DNA of 49,741 nt from Nemertoderma westbladi. Its lineage: Eukaryota; Xenacoelomorpha; Nemertodermatida; Nemertodermatidae. The DNA lies in contig JAUCBJ010009023.1 of assembly GCA_032718475.1 (NCBI GenBank), positions 1 to 49,741 on the forward strand, read 5' to 3'. This document shows, piece by piece, positions 44,998-49,741 of the stretch (its first letter is position 1; the number at the start of each line of letters is the position of its first letter). A program made the translations under genes and the position numbers. The notes beneath the pieces were generated by a model, which saw only the letters and a list, made by a program, of their open reading frames with translations, made no database searches and was not told the DNA's origin.

Positions 44998-45397
44998 ACT
45001 CGCATCCAGAGCTACAAGAAGTTCATAGATGACCCTATGAATATAGAGCCCGAGAACGCGAGTTGGAAAGAACCATCAAACTGAGAAAATTTCTCACTAC
45101 CTACCTACCACTCCTACCACTCTCGTGCAAACGACCCGTCAGGGACTAGTAAGAGCTGCTGTCCTGAAACGCGCTCTAAAGGTTGTTCGACCTCGTTCCA
45201 CTGAGGTTGATATCGATCAACCGGGTACCTCAACCGGCGGATACACCGACCGTAATCCTAAACCTTCCGATGCAATTGTATTGCACCCCTCACCCAGGAG
45301 TTATAGCCCTCCTAGTAAAGTGGCTTGCCCCAAAGAGAAAATGCCTCTTACTAGCCTCAAAAAACTTCGTAAACGCCGTTCACGAAAGAAGGACTAA
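44998..45397 (+). pseudogene. ORF B remnant (right arm)
   Basis: The sequence encoding GDLFINSHPELQEVHRR follows the deletion junction in a different frame from ORF A, with a TGA at 45029. The last 90 codons (45125-45397) are open and match the C-terminal quarter of the left ORF B, ending SRKKD. All zinc knuckles are gone. Codon differences from the left arm are scattered. Confidence 0.8.
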
Positions 45398-45972
45398 TAG
45401 TTTAGAGTATTTTTGTATTTTAGAAACTGTGATTTTTTATATTTTATAGACTTAAATCCCATTTTCTGGGAGCGGTGTAAAAGCTTTTGCGGACATAACA
45501 AGTCATTTTTACGCAATGCGCAGAATACTCTAAAATAGCCCTAAATTTATCAATATACGTGATGGGAAGGAATTAGAACCAAGATGACGAAATCTGTCAG
45601 CTGATTCTTTGTGGATGTGGAGTTTCTTTGTTCTGCCTCATTCAGCCAATCAGAGCGATTTTCGCTTTATGTCTAACAGAAACCTATGGAAACTCGCGCA
45701 ATGCATTACGTTCTTTGTTTACTATTTTCTGAACATCATTGCCAGCTCGGAATTTTCTGTGCTTCTGTGTGGAAATTTCAGACTTTGGCCTAGGAACATC
45801 AGATGGCCTTGATTATAAGAACGTAAAACTATTAACTGGATACATCATTTCATCACTTAACGCATCACATTTCTCATTTACTCAATTCAACTGCATTTCA
45901 TACTTGCATAAGTAACACATACTGACTGCTCACCGCATTATTTTACTTCTGTTATTAATTGTTGTTATATTA
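45398..45972. other. Right subterminal non-coding region
   Basis: Mirror of 3546-4045. Conserved blocks are GGGAGCGGTGTAAAAGCTTTTGCGGACATAAC (shared in pieces) and CATACTGACTGCTCACCGC. I see no gene; the 67-codon frame at 45609 is not matched in the left arm. Confidence 0.5.
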
Positions 45973-46608
45973 ATGGATATTGCTGTTATATTTGGAGAAT
46001 ACCGATAAATAATCATAAACCCCTCAATCTTCTTGATTACTGAGGTAAGAGGAACAGGTTTACAGGTAGCAACTGCGACTTAAATTATATTGGTTTTGTG
46101 TGAATTAAATGCTATTTCATAATCCCTACGTGTGTCAGTTGCGATCCTCCTTATATATGATCAAATTCAGTGACGGTCGGCAGATCAGTGCGAAGTAGTG
46201 TGAAGTCGTGTGAAGTAGTGTGAAGGTTAATAAAGCATCCCCTAAAGAATGCGCTATTTACGAAACTCTGTGGCCATCTAGTTGTGATTAGTATAAGTCA
46301 TAACTCTGTTTTTATACTTAAAGCGCCACGTCCTAAAGGAACTGTTAATATTTCCCCGAAAGTGAATATATTTGTCAGAGATTATATAGTAACGATCAAT
46401 CGAATGATACAGTAGGTCTACACTGCAATAACTCTCAAGGAATCCGAATCCAGTCTCCCACACAGTGGGTCATACGCCGCGCACGGACTGGCTTCGGCTG
46501 ATGTAACTTCTGTACACTAGGTAATTGATATAGGCTAAAGTCGATTTATAAACAAGAGGACAATTAAAATTGGCAGGTTAAACAGCTAAAGGTCTAAAAG
46601 CGCGAACA
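45973..46608. repeat. Right terminal inverted repeat (about 636 bp)
   Basis: Ends GGTCTAAAAGCGCGAACA at 46608, the inverse of the left terminus. Inner landmarks are shared in order with 2911-3545, including GTCGGCAGATCAGTG and GCGCCACGTCCTAAAGGAAC. By eye the identity to the left terminus is around 90%. Confidence 0.87.
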
Positions 46609-47514
46609 GTGGTTTTCAAAATTTGGTGCTAGCATCAAATTTTGCACCCACTTCCGAAAAATACAAGTTATATTCGGATATATTCCATCGCAATCAGAGA
46701 CCAAAAAAAAAACCCCTACTGCGCAAAAAAAAGGTTCAAACAATCAAATTACAAATTTGACATATTTCAAAATTTGGTGATGGCACCAAAATTGGCACCC
46801 GCCGAAAAAAACAGGTTTGAAATTTCTACATTTATTTAGATGAATTCCATCTAATTGCGAACACCAAAAAACCGGTATAAATCTAAATCAATCATAGAAA
46901 AAATCAAATAGAGATGATACAAATCATATTTAATGAACTGTAATTTTCAAAAAACGCCTCAACAAAAGTGCCAAAAGTAGGGTTAAAAAATGGTGCTATA
47001 ACTCGAAAACTTCCCAATATTTTTGAAAACCGTTTTCACTATTACGAAAACAATAGATTTTTAGGAAAAGTCACAAAATGTCAGATTCCCCACTGCGTTT
47101 GTTTCAGAGTTATAACAAAAAAACCACGGGAAGGGTCATATTGCCCCCCCCCCCCCCCCGTGTTTAGTAGGGTTCATGAATTTAACTTTTTGCATGATTT
47201 AGCCAATCCGTGCAGTTGGACATATAACAGGAACAATGTCCCCCAAAATAAATAATGTGAGGTTTTTTATAGTGACTTCCAAAAAATATGCAATGCACAT
47301 GTAAAATTGAGAATTGATAATTTACAATTAATTCGAAACCATTACTCTTACGCTTACCTCTTAGATACTGTAACAAAAGGGATTACCAAATCGATTGAAA
47401 CTAAGAATATAATATTTGTTAAGCAGCGTTCTAGTAAAAAATCAGCAATGTAAACGAAGTCAAAGAAGTGATGCCATCGACAACGGCGAGTCACTCTGCG
47501 CTGTACATATCGAT
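46609..47514. other. AT-rich right flank with a diverged 151-bp repeat and a C16 tract
   Basis: TTCAAAATTTGGTG occurs at 46615 and 46766, each followed by similar but diverged sequence (ATCAAATTTTGCACCC, CACCAAAATTGGCACCC). A run of 16 C lies at 47144-47159. No open frame is convincing; the 95-codon frame at 46968 runs through the C tract. It is outside the palindrome and has no counterpart on the left. Confidence 0.6.
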
Positions 47515-48090
47515 ATACGTAAGTATTTAGGGATTAAAATAGATGAAAAAAATATCATGGAAAGCGCACATGGAATATTTTAAATAAAATTTCAAAGTTG
47601 TCTGGAATTTTTATAAACTAAGGAATTTGTTTCCACTATAAATTTTAAAGTCGCTATACTACTCTTTAATTAATCCCTATGTGCAATATTGTCTGATAGT
47701 CTGGGGAAGCGCATGAAAAAGTCGTACAGTATAATGAAAGTTCAGGTAAAAGTAAAAACTCCGGTGTATAACACGCTGATAAAGAGAGTCATTCTTTCCG
47801 ATTTATAAGAAATTAAATTTTCTGCCCATTCGGCATCTTTACCGACTTCAATTAGGAATGTTTATGCACTAAGTACATATTTTACGAATACGATAGGACA
47901 GAACTATCCAGGCTTTTTCGTTTTTTCGCAATCCAGTAATATACATGACTATGGAACACGATCGGCCAGAAAAAACTTGTCGGACAGGCATCACTGGCAT
48001 ACAGCGGCGCCATTCTATGATACAAATTACCTCAAAATATAGTGGAAATAAAGTCAAAAACCGTATTAAACGCAAAATATTGCGAGATTA
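47515..48090 (+). pseudogene. Decayed non-LTR retrotransposon, RT C-terminal region
   Basis: Translating in shifting frames gives KYLGIKIDEK, SWKAHMEYF, then SLINPYVQYCLIVWGSA and later HDYGTRSARK. These are the characteristic order of post-palm RT sequences in CR1/Jockey-type LINEs, which end with a TRSA-like motif. Multiple stops and frameshifts show old decay. It is unrelated to the FADD-type LINE elsewhere in the window. Confidence 0.75.
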
Positions 48091-48373
48091 ATTATTTAGG
48101 CATGAAAATCCGATTTACCTTGCTGTTTAAAATGAGTTACACGTTACATAGTTATTATTGTTACATAGTTACATAGTCATTATAGTTTATTACATGTTAC
48201 AAAATTTTTATATTTTTATAACTAAATATATATGTATACATATGTATCTAAATAGATACCCTATGGTCATAAATTCGAGAAGGGGTGACCATTAGGTGAA
48301 AATTATATATAAAGAGTGTCCATTACGTGAAAGAGTCTGTGACGGGATCCGAGAATCCCGATTTATCCCGGTT
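48091..48373. other. AT-rich spacer
   Basis: Holds simple TTACATAGTTA-like repeats and, at 48342-48363, a small hairpin sequence GGGATCCGAGAATCCC. No gene is visible. Confidence 0.5.
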
Positions 48374-48486
48374 ATCTTATCTACGCGTCCCCGCCGTGTG
48401 TGTGTGAAAAGAGTTCTGGGGTTGTTGATTGATCGGTATGTATGAATATAGGATATAATATAATTGAATAAAGTATAAACACAGTT
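48374..48486 (+). repeat. Direct repeat flanking the terminal LINE, left copy (113 bp)
   Basis: Begins ATCTTATCTACGCGTCC and ends AACACAGTT. It is nearly identical to 49551-49665 (the right copy has an extra TG in a GT run and one A/C change). The LINE lies exactly between the two copies. Confidence 0.92.
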
Positions 48487-49550
48487 ACTACTACTACTAG
48501 GATCGGCATGCTGCATTGCAGCTGCATTTTTAAGAATGCTGTGCCGGCTTGTCAACAAAATTGCACCGCCACAACTTCCTATCACCCATGACATTTGCTA
48601 GATCATCCGCATCTTTAAGGCCAGTGTCCTTTAAGATGCGTCTCAAGAAAGTCATGGACTGTCCAGCATGCTTATTCACTCCATGAGGCTGCCAAAGTAC
48701 AAGATTATGCACTGGCTGGTCCTCACGGCGAAAGCAATGTCCTGCAAAGCGGAGGCGATTTTGTTCTAGTGTCAAGCTTGGGGGAACCAATGAGACACCT
48801 CCAATGTTATATAGTGTCTGGTTGGAGATGTGTGCATTGTACTTGACACAATGGACCCGGCGTAGCATTCTTGTGAATGTGCCATCCAGAGATTTGGTGT
48901 CCTCAGCAGTTAGAGCCCAGCATGGACTCCCATAGAGGAGTACTGGAACTATTGCTGCTCTAAATAATCGGACCATAAGTTTCCGATTAATTCTCGGTGA
49001 CTTCCAAATCCTGGGAAGCCCATTCAAGGCTGCCCATGCCTTTCCCTTACGTATTCGAAGGTCCTCACCTGACTTCCGGATCCATGATCCCAGGTAACAG
49101 AAGTCGTCCACATGCTCAAGCATACCATCCTTTGAGCTTATGCTCATCCGATCAGAGACTTCCTGAGGACTTTCAAAGTTAACTGTCAGAATTTTGGTCT
49201 TTCTGGAGTTAATAAAAAGACCAACACTAGAAGCAGCATGTTCTAATGAGCTGAGGAGCCGTTGGGCTCCCTCTAATGATTCTGAGAGTACTCCTAAGTC
49301 ATCAGCAAAGTCTAGATCAGTTAGGTACTTGGCAGGATTTCCTCGACTTCTGGAGCCAGTAGGTGGAGTTATCATCACCCCATCATCATTATAATGATCT
49401 AAGGACATGCGTAGAACATAGTCAACCACAATAATGAACAAGAATGGTGCAAGTGTGTCTCCTTGGAGGACGCCCCATAACACTTCAAATGGTTCTGTGT
49501 CACCGTCAACAGTAGACACAAATGTTGTCGAACCATCGTATACTGATCTG
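48487..49550 (-). mobile_element. 5'-truncated LINE copy
   Basis: A 1064-bp copy of the 3' part of the same LINE as 28710-32467, with a TAGTAGTAG tail at its 3' (left) end. It carries a 329-codon frame (48530-49519) from STVDGDTEPFEVL through FADD to the C-terminus without the frameshift found in the larger copy. It is flanked by the 113/115-bp direct repeats. Confidence 0.93.
48530..49519 (-). pseudogene. RT fragment of the truncated LINE
   Basis: Contains GVLQGDTLAPFLFIIVVDYV, LDFADDLGVLS, the region RLFRAAIVPVLLYGSPCWAL and FAGHCFRREDQ. It lacks the endonuclease and N-terminal RT. It is open to its natural stop, which shows what the C-terminal frame should be, but it has no start or promoter of its own. 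Confidence 0.9.
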
Positions 49551-49665
49551 ATCTTATCTACGCGTCCCCGCCGTGTGTGTGTGTGAAAAGAGTTCTGGGG
49601 TTGTTGATTGATCGGTATGTATGAATATAGGATATAATATACTTGAATAAAGTATAAACACAGTT
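49551..49665 (+). repeat. Direct repeat flanking the terminal LINE, right copy (115 bp)
   Basis: The partner of 48374-48486. It follows the LINE's truncated 5' end (GATCTG) and is followed by GATTGAATGTTAAG, which is different from what follows the left copy. The last 76 bp of the window (49666-49741) show nothing recognisable. Confidence 0.92.
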
Positions 49666-49741
49666 GATTGAATGTTAAGTAAGTGTACCAGTAGATAGCT
49701 GAAATGATGGTGGCGGTAGTGGACGGTAATAAGAGTTGCCG

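Larger units (their letters stand above)
2911..46608. mobile_element. Giant imperfect palindromic element with TG...CA inverted termini
   Basis: Both ends carry TGTTCGCGCTTTTAGACC and its reverse complement. Moving inward, the two sides stay homologous in inverted orientation through the terminal repeat, ORF B, ORF A, a 1.4-kb spacer, an LTR, pol, gag and a leader. They meet at a spacer at 25380-26233. Protein-level identity between arms is near 90% by eye in gag and ORF A. After removing arm-specific insertions, both arms are about 16.3 kb. No target-site duplication is visible at the outer ends: the left flank is the 28-bp tandem, the right flank begins GTGGTTTTC. It could be a giant terminal-inverted-repeat element carrying BEL genes, an inverted duplication of a nested composite, or partly misassembled. 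Confidence 0.75.

Noticed and set aside
2911-46608. Polinton/Maverick identity for the giant element
   Set aside because: No protein-primed DNA polymerase B, packaging ATPase or Maverick-type protease is visible, and termini begin TG, not AG.
46968-47255. 95-codon frame through the C16 tract
   Set aside because: Depends on the exact length of a homopolymer and has no recognisable motif.

Overview
This window is non-host-gene DNA from a eukaryote, almost certainly an invertebrate animal. I see no single-copy host gene, rRNA, tRNA, operon or CRISPR array. It is dominated by retroelements: BEL/Pao gag-pol, APE-type LINEs with 3' TAG/TAC repeat tails, AT-rich spacers and direct repeats. I cannot assign a species. 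All polyproteins are broken in at least one place, so this is a repeat landscape rather than an active locus.

Layout. (1) 1-2215: the 3' end of one BEL/Pao element (integrase part of pol) and the start of its 3' LTR. (2) 2216-2854: a solitary copy of the terminal repeat described next, in opposite orientation. (3) 2911-46608: a 43.7-kb imperfect palindrome bounded by inverted TGTTCGCGC...GCGCGAACA termini. Its two arms meet around 25380-26233. Each arm, read from the centre outward, has the same order: a leader of about 1.2 kb, BEL/Pao gag, pol, a 291-bp LTR, 1.4 kb of non-coding DNA, a large unrecognised reading frame (ORF A), a second one with CCHC zinc knuckles and a basic tail (ORF B), a non-coding stretch, and a terminal repeat of about 640 bp. 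Left-arm genes are on the minus strand and right-arm genes on the plus strand. After subtracting arm-specific insertions and adding back deletions, both arms come to roughly 16.3 kb. (4) 46609-49741: AT-rich flank, a decayed LINE, and a 5'-truncated LINE flanked by 113/115-bp direct repeats.

Arm-specific changes. Left: a 4378-bp tandem duplication of LTR plus truncated pol, an older internally deleted LTR-pol-LTR derivative, a 541-bp LINE in gag, and a nonsense codon plus a 197-bp tandem duplication in ORF A. Right: a 3.76-kb near-full-length LINE in gag with an 11-bp target duplication, two other insertions (about 1.15 and 1.3 kb), several stops and frameshifts in pol, and a deletion of about 2 kb that joins ORF A to the end of ORF B.

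The most interesting candidate is the palindromic unit itself: TG...CA-ended inverted repeats enclosing two convergently ended copies of a BEL-type replication/integration module and an unrecognised ORF A/ORF B pair. Whether it is one giant element, a nested composite that underwent inverted duplication, or partly an assembly effect cannot be settled from the sequence alone.
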